DNA of 11,383 bases. It comes from Acetobacteraceae bacterium (GTDB lineage Bacteria > Pseudomonadota > Alphaproteobacteria > Acetobacterales > Acetobacteraceae). The notes under the pieces were generated by a model that ran no database searches, was not told where the DNA came from, and saw only the letters and a list, made by a program, of their open reading frames with translations. How positions within the stretch are numbered: the first letter of the stretch is position 1; each line of letters begins with the position of its first letter. Below are positions 1 to 7,370 of this stretch, piece by piece. Location: contig PKWQ01000473.1 of NCBI GenBank assembly GCA_003133265.1, positions 1-11,383 of the forward strand, written 5' to 3'. Position numbers and translations under genes: made by a program.

Positions 1-419
1 GCATGACGCATTTCGTCAATCCGACCGAGGTCGCGGGCGATCTGGTGCCCTATCTGGTCGATCTGACCAAGGGCGGCGCCGATTATAGTTTCGAGTGCAT
101 CGGCAACGTGAAGGTGATGCGCCAGGCGCTGGAATGCTGCCATCGCGGCTGGGGCCAGAGCATCATCGTCGGCGTCGCCGGCGCCGGACAGGAGATTTCC
201 ACCCGGCCGTTCCAACTGGTGACCGGCCGGGTGTGGAAGGGTTCCGCGTTCGGCGGCGCGCGCGGGCGCACCGACGTGCCGCGCATCGTCGATTGGTACA
301 TGGAAGGCAGGATCAACATCGACGACCTGATCACCCATGTCTTGCCGTTCGAGCAGATCAACGAGGGCTTCGACCTGATGCGCCGTGGCGAGAGCATCCG
401 CACGGTGCTGACCTACTGA
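1..419 (+). CDS. frmA: S-(hydroxymethyl)glutathione dehydrogenase / class III alcohol dehydrogenase, C-terminal part (5' end outside window)
   Basis: This is the last 138 or so residues of the zinc-dependent, NAD-linked enzyme that oxidises S-hydroxymethylglutathione (the formaldehyde-glutathione adduct) and also reduces S-nitrosoglutathione in the cytosol. The visible part covers the second half of the Rossmann domain and the C-terminal catalytic fold. Signature segments are FECIGNVKVMRQALE, HRGWGQSIIVGVAGAGQEIS, RPFQLVTGRVWKGSAFGG and the tail ESIRTVLTY, which follow E. coli FrmA closely from memory. The family is about 370 residues long, so roughly two thirds lies before position 1; the ATG at position 3 is internal (Met inside the Rossmann domain), not a start. 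The stop is TGA at 417-419. It overlaps the convergent TPR gene by 7 bp, and no terminator hairpin is visible between them. The family call is firm; the symbol could equally be adhC or adhI. Confidence 0.95.
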   Translation, partial: MTHFVNPTEVAGDLVPYLVDLTKGGADYSFECIGNVKVMRQALECCHRGWGQSIIVGVAGAGQEISTRPFQLVTGRVWKGSAFGGARGRTDVPRIVDWYMEGRINIDDLITHVLPFEQINEGFDLMRRGESIRTVLTY

Positions 420-1933
420 GCGGCAAGACCGAGCGCGACACGTCCGGCGACACTGTCCCAGTCGCCGGGGGCGGGCTGGCGGAACAGACGGAGCGAGGAA
501 TACCAGGGCGTGTCGTCCCGCCCGTCCAGCCAGCGCCAGTCCGGCGCGAACGGCAGCAGCAGCCAGCATGGTTTGCCCAGCGCCCCGGCCAGATGCGCGA
601 CAGAGGTATCTATCGCAATTACCAGATCGAGATTTTCGATCAGCGCGGCGGTCTCCGCATAGTCGCGCAGCAGCGGCGTGTTGTCCTTCAGCGCGGTTTC
701 TCGTGCGCGCGGGCCGACCTGGAGACTGACGAATTCGATGCCGGGAACGGCGAGGATGCGCGCCAGCGCCGCCGGCGGCAGGGAGCGGCGGCGGTCGTTG
801 GAATGCGCCGGGTTGCCGGCCCAGACGATGCCGATTTTTTTTCCGTGCGGCAGGCGGGCGCGCCATGCGGCGACGCGGGCGGGATCGGCGGAGAGATAGC
901 CAGCGGCGCAGGGGATGGTGTCGGGCAAGGTGGCGAAGACGCGCGGCAGGCTCATCTGGTCGATCCAGAAATCGCACGGCGGCAATTGGCCAGTCTTCGC
1001 CACCGTCGCAACCCCCGGCAGCGTGGCCAGCAGCCCGGTCAGACTCGGATCGCAGGCCAGCACCGGGCGTCCGCCCGCTTCGGCAATAAGGGGCAGATAG
1101 CGGGCAAGCTGGATCGTGTCGCCCAGCCCCTGCTCGGCATTGACCAGCAATGTGCGCCCGGCCAGATTCTCGCCGTGCCAGACCGGGCCGGGCAGGTCGA
1201 GGAAGTCTCGGTGGAAACGATCGTGGCGCTTGCGCCATTCGTATTTCTCGAACCCGAGGGTGAAATCGCCCGCCAGCAGCGCGGCGACGGCGAGGTTCCA
1301 GTGCGCGTCGGCGTAGTCGGGCGCCAGCCGGATCGCTTCCGCGCACGCCGCCATCGCCTGTTGCAGGCGCCCGCGCGAGGTCAGGATGAAGCCCAGGCTG
1401 GCATGCGCTTCCACCAGCGCCGGATCGCGCGCGATGGCGGCGCGGCAATGCGCCTCCGCCGCCGCCAGATCGTCCAGGTCGGCATGGGCGTTGCCCAGAT
1501 TGAGGTGCGCGGCGGCAATGGTTGGGTCCAGCGCGATGGCGCGTTCCAGCGCCGGCACGGCTTCCGCCGCGCGGTCCAGCGCGTTCAGCGCGGTGCCGCG
1601 CAGGTAGTGCGCTTCCGCCAGCGCCGGATCGCGGATGAGGATGGCATCGGCCTGTTCCAGCACCTCGGCCGGGCGATGGGCGGCCAGCAGCGCGCGGGCG
1701 AGATTGAGCCGGGTGGCGGCGTGGGCCGGGCGCAGCGCGGCGGCACGGGCGAGCAGGTCCACGGCCTTCCGCGGCGCATCGGTGTGGAGCTTGAGCAGCC
1801 CGTACAGATAAAGCGCCTGCGGCTGGTCCGGCTCCTGGTCCAACACGGCGCGGTAGAAAGCCTCGGCTTCTGGATAGCGCGCGGCCTGTTGGTGCTGGAT
1901 GGCGGCAATCAGCGCCTCGGCGACGGTCTGCAT
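413..1933 (-). CDS. TPR-repeat protein with C-terminal GT-B (heptosyltransferase-like) domain
   Basis: A predicted 506-residue protein. Residues 1 to about 240 are six or seven tandem 34-residue tetratricopeptide repeats, with the usual small/large pattern (for example AEAHYLRGTALNALDRAAEA, AAHLNLGNAHADLDDLAAAE). Residues about 255-506 resemble the GT9/GT41-like tail common in alphaproteobacterial TPR proteins: GRTLLVNAEQGLGDTIQLARYL near 259-280, KKIGIVWAGNP near 365-375 and DLVIAIDTSVAHLAGALGKP near 436-455. Such proteins are suspected glycosyltransferases acting on proteins or surface polysaccharide; donor and acceptor cannot be read from the sequence. There is no signal peptide, so it is probably cytosolic. 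I chose ATG 1933-1931 because the TPR array begins right after it and a GGGG stretch lies about 8 nt upstream; an in-frame GTG 24 nt further up (1957) is the alternative. It starts 63 bp after prfB and may be cotranscribed. The stop TAG (415-413) overlaps the end of frmA. Confidence 0.85.
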   Translation of the reverse strand: MQTVAEALIAAIQHQQAARYPEAEAFYRAVLDQEPDQPQALYLYGLLKLHTDAPRKAVDLLARAAALRPAHAATRLNLARALLAAHRPAEVLEQADAILIRDPALAEAHYLRGTALNALDRAAEAVPALERAIALDPTIAAAHLNLGNAHADLDDLAAAEAHCRAAIARDPALVEAHASLGFILTSRGRLQQAMAACAEAIRLAPDYADAHWNLAVAALLAGDFTLGFEKYEWRKRHDRFHRDFLDLPGPVWHGENLAGRTLLVNAEQGLGDTIQLARYLPLIAEAGGRPVLACDPSLTGLLATLPGVATVAKTGQLPPCDFWIDQMSLPRVFATLPDTIPCAAGYLSADPARVAAWRARLPHGKKIGIVWAGNPAHSNDRRRSLPPAALARILAVPGIEFVSLQVGPRARETALKDNTPLLRDYAETAALIENLDLVIAIDTSVAHLAGALGKPCWLLLPFAPDWRWLDGRDDTPWYSSLRLFRQPAPGDWDSVAGRVALGLAAQ

Positions 1934-1996
1934 GGGCGGCCCCGACGAGTGGAGCACCCAGGCATGGCAGGCCGGGGTTAACGAAGCGCCAAGCGG

Positions 1997-3128
<1,132 letters not shown>

Positions 3129-3163
3129 CTTCTGTCTTCACACATGATCGCGGGAGGGGCGGG

Positions 3164-5749
3164 TCAATACAGGCCGCCCATGCCGCTGTCGACCCCGCCG
3201 CTGGCGGGCGGGCGCGCGGTTTCGGGCGCGCCGTCGGTGCTGACCGCCGTGGCGGGGCGGGCGCCGAGCGGGGCGGATGCGCCGGGCACCTGATCGGGCT
3301 TGAAGGCGTCGATCGACTGGCCGGAGCCGGTGTTCCAGGGTGCCAGGGTCACGCCGGACGGCGCCTGGAACTGTAGCGAGGGGCGGCTTTTCAGGGCGAC
3401 TGCCATGAAGTCGTGCCAGATCGGACCGGCGACGGCGGCGCCGGTCTGGTTGTTGCCCAGGCTGTTCGGGGCGTCGAAGCCGACCCAGACCACGGTGACC
3501 AGATCGGGCGTGAAGCCGGCGAACCAGGCGTCGGTGAAGTCCTGCGTGGTGCCGGTCTTGCCGGCGAGTGCGCGGTTTAGTCCGGCGCCGACGGCGGCGC
3601 CGGTGCCGCGCTGCATCACGCCCTGCATCATCGTCACCAGTTGGAAATCGCTCTGCGGGTCGGCGATCTGCTCGCGGGTGTCCTGCAACTGCGGCGCCGT
3701 GGCGGGATCGGCGCAGGTCTCGCACTCGCCCGGCCCGGCGCGCCAGACCACATGGCCGTCGCGGTCCTGCACGCTGTCGATGAAGCTCGGGATCACCTCG
3801 CGTCCGCCGGCCGCCAGCCCGGCATAGGCGCCGGCCTCGCGCAGCACCGTCGTGTCCACCGCGCCGATCGCGGCGGGCAGCACGCGCGGCATGTTGTCGA
3901 CCTCGTGGAACGCGATCGCGGTCTGCGCCACCGCCTCCATGCCGACCAGGTCGGCGACGCGGATGGTGACCAGATTGAGCGACTTCTCCAGCGCGATGCG
4001 CAGCGGCGTCGGGCCGCTGAAATCCATCTCGTAGTTGTTCGGCCGCCAGCGTTGGCCGGCGCCGTTGTCGATCACCAGTGGCGCGTCCAGGAAGCGCTGG
4101 CTGGGGGAAATCCCCTGTTCCAGCGCGGTCAGATAGACGAACGGCTTGAAGCTCGAGCCCGGCTGGCGGCTGGCCTGGGTGGCGCGGTTGAACTGGCTGG
4201 CATCGAAGCTCCAGCCGCCGACCATCGCCAGTACCCGCCCGGTGGTGGGATCGAGCGATACCAGCGCGCCCTGCACCAGCGGGATCTGGCGCAGCAGCAC
4301 CCGGTCCGCGCGCGCCGCCATGGCCGCGCGGCCCTTGGCGGCGGGGGTGACGGCGACCGGCGCCGGTTCCACCATCACCACGTCGCCGACATGCACGACA
4401 TCGCCGAGCTTGCGTGGCGCCGGGCCGCTCGGCTTGCCGTCGTGCGGCGCCCGTGCCCAGCCGGTATCGGACAGCAGCAGCGTGCCCTGGCGCGGCTCCA
4501 GCACCTGCGAGCCGGGCGCGCGGTCGAGCCAGCCGAGTTTGGCGTCCCCGTCCCCCGAATCCAGCACCACCGCCAGTTTCCAGGATGCCGGCATGCCGGT
4601 CGGACGGGTGGCTTGGCCGAGCGCGCCGGTCCAGTCCGCGCGCGGGCCGGTGACGGCGTCCAGATGTGCGACTGGTCCGCGCCAGCCGCCCATGCGCCGG
4701 TCATAGGCGATCAGCCCGTCATGCACCGCGCGCTCGGCGGTTTCCTGCAACGCCGGATCGAGGCTGGTGCGTACCATCAGCCCGCCCTGGGTGGTCGTTT
4801 CCGGGCCGAAGCGCTCGATCAGCCGCCGGCGCACCTCCTCGGCGAACCAGTCCGCGCCGGGTACCGGCTCGGGGCGGCGGAACAGCGACGGCGCGATCGG
4901 CTCGGCCTTGGCCGCCGTCGCCTGCGCCGGGGTGATGGCGTGGTCCTCGGCCATGCGGTCCAGCACATAGTCGCGCCGCGCCCTGGCCGCGTCGGGATAC
5001 CTGAACGGATTGAGGTTGTTCGGCGCCTTGGGCAGCGCGGCCAGGAAAGCGGCCTCGGCGATGGTCAGCTGGTCCAGCGATTTGTTGAAATAGGCCTGGC
5101 CCGCCGCGGCGACGCCATAGGATTGCAGGCCGAGATAGATCTCGTTCAGGTAGAGTTCGAGGATGCGCTCCTTGCTCAGCGCCCCCTCGATGCGGATCGC
5201 CAGGATCGCCTCCTTCGCCTTGCGCGCCAGAGAGACCTGGTTGTCCAGCAGCATGTTCTTGGCCACCTGCTGGGTGATGGTGGAGGCGCCGACGGGGCGA
5301 CGGCCCTGGCCGTACTGCGCCAGATCAGTGAGCCCGGCGCGCACGATCGCCACCGGATCGACGCCGCGATGGATCCAGAAATTCTGGTCCTCGGCGGAGA
5401 CGAAGGCATGTTTCACCATATCGGGAATGGCGGCGTAGGGGACGAAGATGCGCCGCTCGGTGGCCAGTTCCGCGATCGGGCGGGCATCGCCGGCATAGAC
5501 CCGGCTCATCACCGGCGGCTGGTAGTTGCGCAGCCCCTCCACGTCCGGCAGGTCGGCGCTGAACCGCATATAGGCGGCATAGCCGGCGATGGCGCCGACG
5601 ATCAGCACCAGGGTCAGCAGGCCGAACAGGGCGCCGATCAGGCGACCGACAATGGACCGGCGCCTGGGCGCGGGCTTGCCGGCGCGGTGGGGCTTGCCCT
5701 CCGGGGAGGGCGGCAGAAGCGGGTCACCCGCGGTCAGAGGGGCGGTCAT
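3164..5749 (-). CDS. mrcA: Class A penicillin-binding protein 1A (bifunctional peptidoglycan glycosyltransferase / DD-transpeptidase)
   Basis: This 861-residue protein polymerises lipid II into glycan strands and cross-links them in the periplasm. A proline/basic cytosolic tail (1-32) is followed by one membrane anchor (about 36-61). The GT51 domain has the catalytic Glu in SAEDQNFWIHRG (E120), GASTITQQVAKNMLL at about 154-168 and KERILELYLNEIYLG at about 193-207. A long stretch (about 350-490) fits the OB-like insertion of PBP1A. The transpeptidase has S532-x-x-K535 (GSSFKPF), S590-x-N592 (SLN) and K731-T-G (KTGTTQDFTDAWFAGF), so both activities look intact. The C-terminus (about 805-861) is a low-complexity Pro/Ala/Gly tail. 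Length and order match PBP1A. ATG 5749 has only a weak GGA about 6 nt upstream. It lies 83 bp after the amidase and 35 bp before prfB, all on the same strand, which suggests cotranscription. Confidence 0.95.
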   Translation of the reverse strand: MTAPLTAGDPLLPPSPEGKPHRAGKPAPRRRSIVGRLIGALFGLLTLVLIVGAIAGYAAYMRFSADLPDVEGLRNYQPPVMSRVYAGDARPIAELATERRIFVPYAAIPDMVKHAFVSAEDQNFWIHRGVDPVAIVRAGLTDLAQYGQGRRPVGASTITQQVAKNMLLDNQVSLARKAKEAILAIRIEGALSKERILELYLNEIYLGLQSYGVAAAGQAYFNKSLDQLTIAEAAFLAALPKAPNNLNPFRYPDAARARRDYVLDRMAEDHAITPAQATAAKAEPIAPSLFRRPEPVPGADWFAEEVRRRLIERFGPETTTQGGLMVRTSLDPALQETAERAVHDGLIAYDRRMGGWRGPVAHLDAVTGPRADWTGALGQATRPTGMPASWKLAVVLDSGDGDAKLGWLDRAPGSQVLEPRQGTLLLSDTGWARAPHDGKPSGPAPRKLGDVVHVGDVVMVEPAPVAVTPAAKGRAAMAARADRVLLRQIPLVQGALVSLDPTTGRVLAMVGGWSFDASQFNRATQASRQPGSSFKPFVYLTALEQGISPSQRFLDAPLVIDNGAGQRWRPNNYEMDFSGPTPLRIALEKSLNLVTIRVADLVGMEAVAQTAIAFHEVDNMPRVLPAAIGAVDTTVLREAGAYAGLAAGGREVIPSFIDSVQDRDGHVVWRAGPGECETCADPATAPQLQDTREQIADPQSDFQLVTMMQGVMQRGTGAAVGAGLNRALAGKTGTTQDFTDAWFAGFTPDLVTVVWVGFDAPNSLGNNQTGAAVAGPIWHDFMAVALKSRPSLQFQAPSGVTLAPWNTGSGQSIDAFKPDQVPGASAPLGARPATAVSTDGAPETARPPASGGVDSGMGGLY

Positions 5750-5791
5750 GGTATTCCGTGCGATGGGATCGAGCCGATATGGGAAGCGTAG

Positions 5792-5829
5792 GCGGGGAAA
5801 CCAGCACTGGGCGGGAAACCAAGTACTGG
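5792..5829. repeat. Imperfect 19-bp tandem repeat in the amidase-mrcA gap
   Basis: Two adjacent 19-base units, GCGGGGAAACCAGCACTGG (5792-5810) and GCGGGAAACCAAGTACTGG (5811-5829), agree at 15 of 19 positions by direct ungapped comparison. They fill nearly half of the 83-bp spacer upstream of mrcA. No function is evident; it could be chance duplication or part of a translation-control region. Confidence 0.5.
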
Positions 5830-5832
5830 GCG

Positions 5833-6684
5833 CTAGCCCGCTATCCTTGCCACGCGATCGCTCGCGGCGAAATAGGCATCGACGGCGCGTTTCATCGCCG
5901 CCGCCACCTGTATGCGATGGTCGGCCCGCCGCAGCGCCGCCTCGTCCTGCGGATTGGACATGAAGCCCATCTCCACCAGTATGCTCGGGATGTCCGCCGC
6001 CTTCAGCACCACGAAGCCGGCATGGCGGGACGGGTTCGCCAGCAGCGGCACGGCATTGTCGAGACTGCCCACCACGGAGTTCGCCAGCCGCGTCGAGCCG
6101 GCACGGGTCTCCTGGCGCACCAGGCTGGCCAGGATGCGCGCCACCTCCGGCGGCGTGTCGCGGAATTGCGGCCCGCCGAAGCGGTCGGCGCTGTTTTCCC
6201 GTTGCGCGAGTGCTGCGGTCTGCGCGTCCGACGCGGTGGTGGCCAGCGTATAGACCGAGGCGCCGCGCACATGGGAATCGCGCAGCGCGTCGGCGTGCAT
6301 GGAGACGAACAGCGCCGCGCCGCGTCCCTGGGCGCGCGCCACCCGGTCGTCCAGCGGCACGAACACGTCGCGCGTGCGGGTCAGTTCCACGCGATAGCGC
6401 CCGCCGGCCTCCAGCTGGCGCTTCAGTTCCAGCGCCGCGGCCAGCGAGACATGCTTCTCATAGGTGCCGGAAACCCCGATCGCGCCGGGATCCTTGCCGC
6501 CATGCCCGGGATCGAGCATCACCAGCGGCGCCGGCGGTCTTGTGGGACCAGGCGCGGGGCGGTGGGTCTTGGCTGGGGACGGAGCGGCGGCCATGGCGGC
6601 GTGCAGCGCCGCCGGCAACAGGAAGGTTCCGGCAACTCCGTGGCCCAACAGCAGACGGCGGGTGATCGGTTGAAGCAGGGGCAT
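5833..6684 (-). CDS. amiC: N-acetylmuramoyl-L-alanine amidase (Amidase_3), Tat-exported
   Basis: A 283-residue periplasmic zinc amidase that cuts the MurNAc-L-Ala bond, typically during septum splitting. The N-terminus ITRRLLLGHGVAGTFLLPAA, ending in small residues (AMAAA) near 30-34, looks like a twin-arginine signal with adjacent Arg 9-10, as in E. coli AmiA and AmiC. A Pro-rich linker (about 35-53) leads to the catalytic domain. Zinc ligands and the catalytic Glu are readable: H61 in LDPGHGGKDPGA, E76 in GTYEKHVS, H130 in FVSMHADA, and E238 in SILVEMGFMSNPQDE. No AMIN domain precedes the catalytic domain, so septal targeting must come from elsewhere, and the amiC symbol is by analogy. The start ATG 6684 has AGAAG about 7 nt upstream. 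It is the first gene of the minus-strand cluster and is divergent from rne, an arrangement I recognise in other alphaproteobacteria. Confidence 0.93.
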   Translation of the reverse strand: MPLLQPITRRLLLGHGVAGTFLLPAALHAAMAAAPSPAKTHRPAPGPTRPPAPLVMLDPGHGGKDPGAIGVSGTYEKHVSLAAALELKRQLEAGGRYRVELTRTRDVFVPLDDRVARAQGRGAALFVSMHADALRDSHVRGASVYTLATTASDAQTAALAQRENSADRFGGPQFRDTPPEVARILASLVRQETRAGSTRLANSVVGSLDNAVPLLANPSRHAGFVVLKAADIPSILVEMGFMSNPQDEAALRRADHRIQVAAAMKRAVDAYFAASDRVARIAG

Positions 6685-6786
6685 GGCGCAGCTTCTTAAC
6701 AGATTAGATGCAGCATTGCACCCTCAACGTTGATTGCGGCCATTTTATGACTCCGAGCCCCCCGGCGCAGGTTCGGCTTGCGGTTG

Positions 6787-6854
6787 GGGCCAGTTTGCTT
6801 CATGGTCTGGCCCGCTCCGGTGATGCGAAGGGAACAGGCGGTTTTCCGTCCCTT
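6787..6854. other. Pair of stem-loops in the divergent region, possible structured RNA
   Basis: GGGCCAG (6787-6793) pairs perfectly with CTGGCCC (6807-6813) around a 13-nt loop. Immediately after, AAGGGA (6828-6833) pairs with TCCCTT (6849-6854), enclosing CGG-TTTT-CCG (6839-6848) with a 5-nt bulge on one side. An alternative outer pairing joins GGCCCGCT (6809-6816) with AGCG-AC-GGCC near 6870-6879, so the two folds compete. No T-run follows either stem, so these are not simple intrinsic terminators. Either strand could carry the RNA; no function is assigned. Confidence 0.35.
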
Positions 6855-7071
6855 GCCCGATCCGGTGGAAGCGACGGCCCCATTTCCTGGCTTTGTCGAA
6901 ACCTGTTTCTGGTCGATGCGCTGATTGCTGGACCTCGGACGGGCGAACGCGAGGCCGGATGCGAAGTCGGGTAGAGGGTCGCACCGCCGCAACCGCGTCA
7001 TCGCCCGCGCCGCGCACCTCGCGCGCCGGGGTTTGGCCCTGTTCGGGTTGTCATTGGCGGCGCCTTTCCTG

Positions 7072-7139
7072 GCGTCCCGGTGCCCCCAAGGGTCCGGCAG
7101 GCACTCGCTTCAACTTGGGCCGCGTTCCCACCGGGACGC
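7072..7139 (+). promoter_or_regulatory. Long stem-loop in the probable rne 5' leader
   Basis: GCGTCCCGGT (7072-7081) is the exact reverse complement of ACCGGGACGC (7130-7139), a 10-bp stem. Inside it CCCAAG (7085-7090) pairs with CTTGGG (7114-7119), leaving a loop of about 23 nt. The structure ends 231 bp before the rne start codon. In E. coli, RNase E represses its own synthesis through hairpins in a long rne leader. A similar role here is inference from position and structure, with no sequence similarity claimed. Confidence 0.4.
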
Positions 7140-7206
7140 GGTGCCCATACGCCAGGGACCGAATGATCGCCGTCATGTCAGCCACATTCCCGAAGGGGCC
7201 GTCTCC

Positions 7207-7220
7207 CATGCCATGGCATG
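7207..7220. repeat. 14-bp perfect palindrome in the rne leader
   Basis: CATGCCATGGCATG (7207-7220) equals its own reverse complement. It lies about 150 bp before the rne start. It could be an operator half-site pair, an RNA hairpin with a minimal loop, or chance. I cannot tell which. Confidence 0.4.
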
Positions 7221-7313
7221 CGGCGCGTGGCAGGCATATTGGCGTTACGTATAGAGTCCTCCGGCGGATGGGCCTGCCCCTTCCCGCAAGCCTATTTGGC
7301 CGCCCGCCAGCGC

Positions 7314-7331
7314 GCATCTTCCTGAAGATGC
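7314..7331 (+). promoter_or_regulatory. Compact hairpin just upstream of the rne ribosome-binding site
   Basis: GCATCTT-CCTG-AAGATGC forms a perfect 7-bp stem with a 4-nt loop. It sits 39 bp before the rne start codon and 24 bp before the nearest Shine-Dalgarno-like sequence. It would be part of any rne mRNA leader and is a candidate site for RNase E or ribosome access control. Confidence 0.45.
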
Positions 7332-7355
7332 TGACGCGGTGCCGGGCGGCGTACC

Positions 7356-7366
7356 GGAGTTCAGGA
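7356..7366 (+). promoter_or_regulatory. rne ribosome-binding site
   Basis: Two Shine-Dalgarno-like cores precede the ATG at 7371: GGAG (7356-7359, 11-nt spacer) and AGGA (7363-7366, 4-nt spacer). The pair supports ATG 7371 as the start, which also gives the conserved N-terminus MTKRMLIDATHAEE. Confidence 0.55.
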
Positions 7367-7370
7367 CTAG

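Larger units (their letters stand above)
6685..7370. other. 686-bp non-coding divergent region between the amidase gene and rne
   Basis: I see no credible gene here. Open frames of 60-180 codons exist on both strands, as expected at high GC, but they give Arg/Pro/Gly-rich sequence without family motifs, and the longest (6893-7438, +) runs into rne out of frame. The stretch should contain promoters for both genes. For the amidase, a minus-strand TTGAGG (6727-6722) and TAATCT (6706-6701) are 15 bp apart, shorter than ideal. For rne, GTGGCA (7227-7232) and TATAGA (7250-7255) have a 17-bp spacer, each matching 4 of 6 consensus bases. Both are weak guesses. Several inverted repeats, listed separately, suggest a long structured rne leader. 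I found no tRNA-like, SRP, tmRNA or RNase P signature. Confidence 0.6.

Noticed and set aside
95..1981. Long plus-strand open frame (628 codons) opposite the TPR gene
   Set aside because: Arg/Gln/Gly-rich shadow of a high-GC gene; it overlaps the real frmA C-terminus out of frame and has no domain-like motifs, while the opposite strand gives a clear TPR-GT protein.
3641..5791. 716-codon plus-strand open frame opposite mrcA
   Set aside because: Antisense shadow; the composition is typical of codon-reversed high-GC DNA, while the minus strand carries every PBP1A motif.
6828..6854. Intrinsic terminator upstream of rne
   Set aside because: The hairpin is clear, but no T-run follows on either strand, and neither flanking gene ends here.
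6685..7370. Known structured RNA (SRP RNA, tmRNA, RNase P RNA, tRNA or a common riboswitch)
   Set aside because: I looked for characteristic loops and arms (SRP GGAAG apex, tRNA T-loop, RNase P core, cobalamin-type box) and found none.
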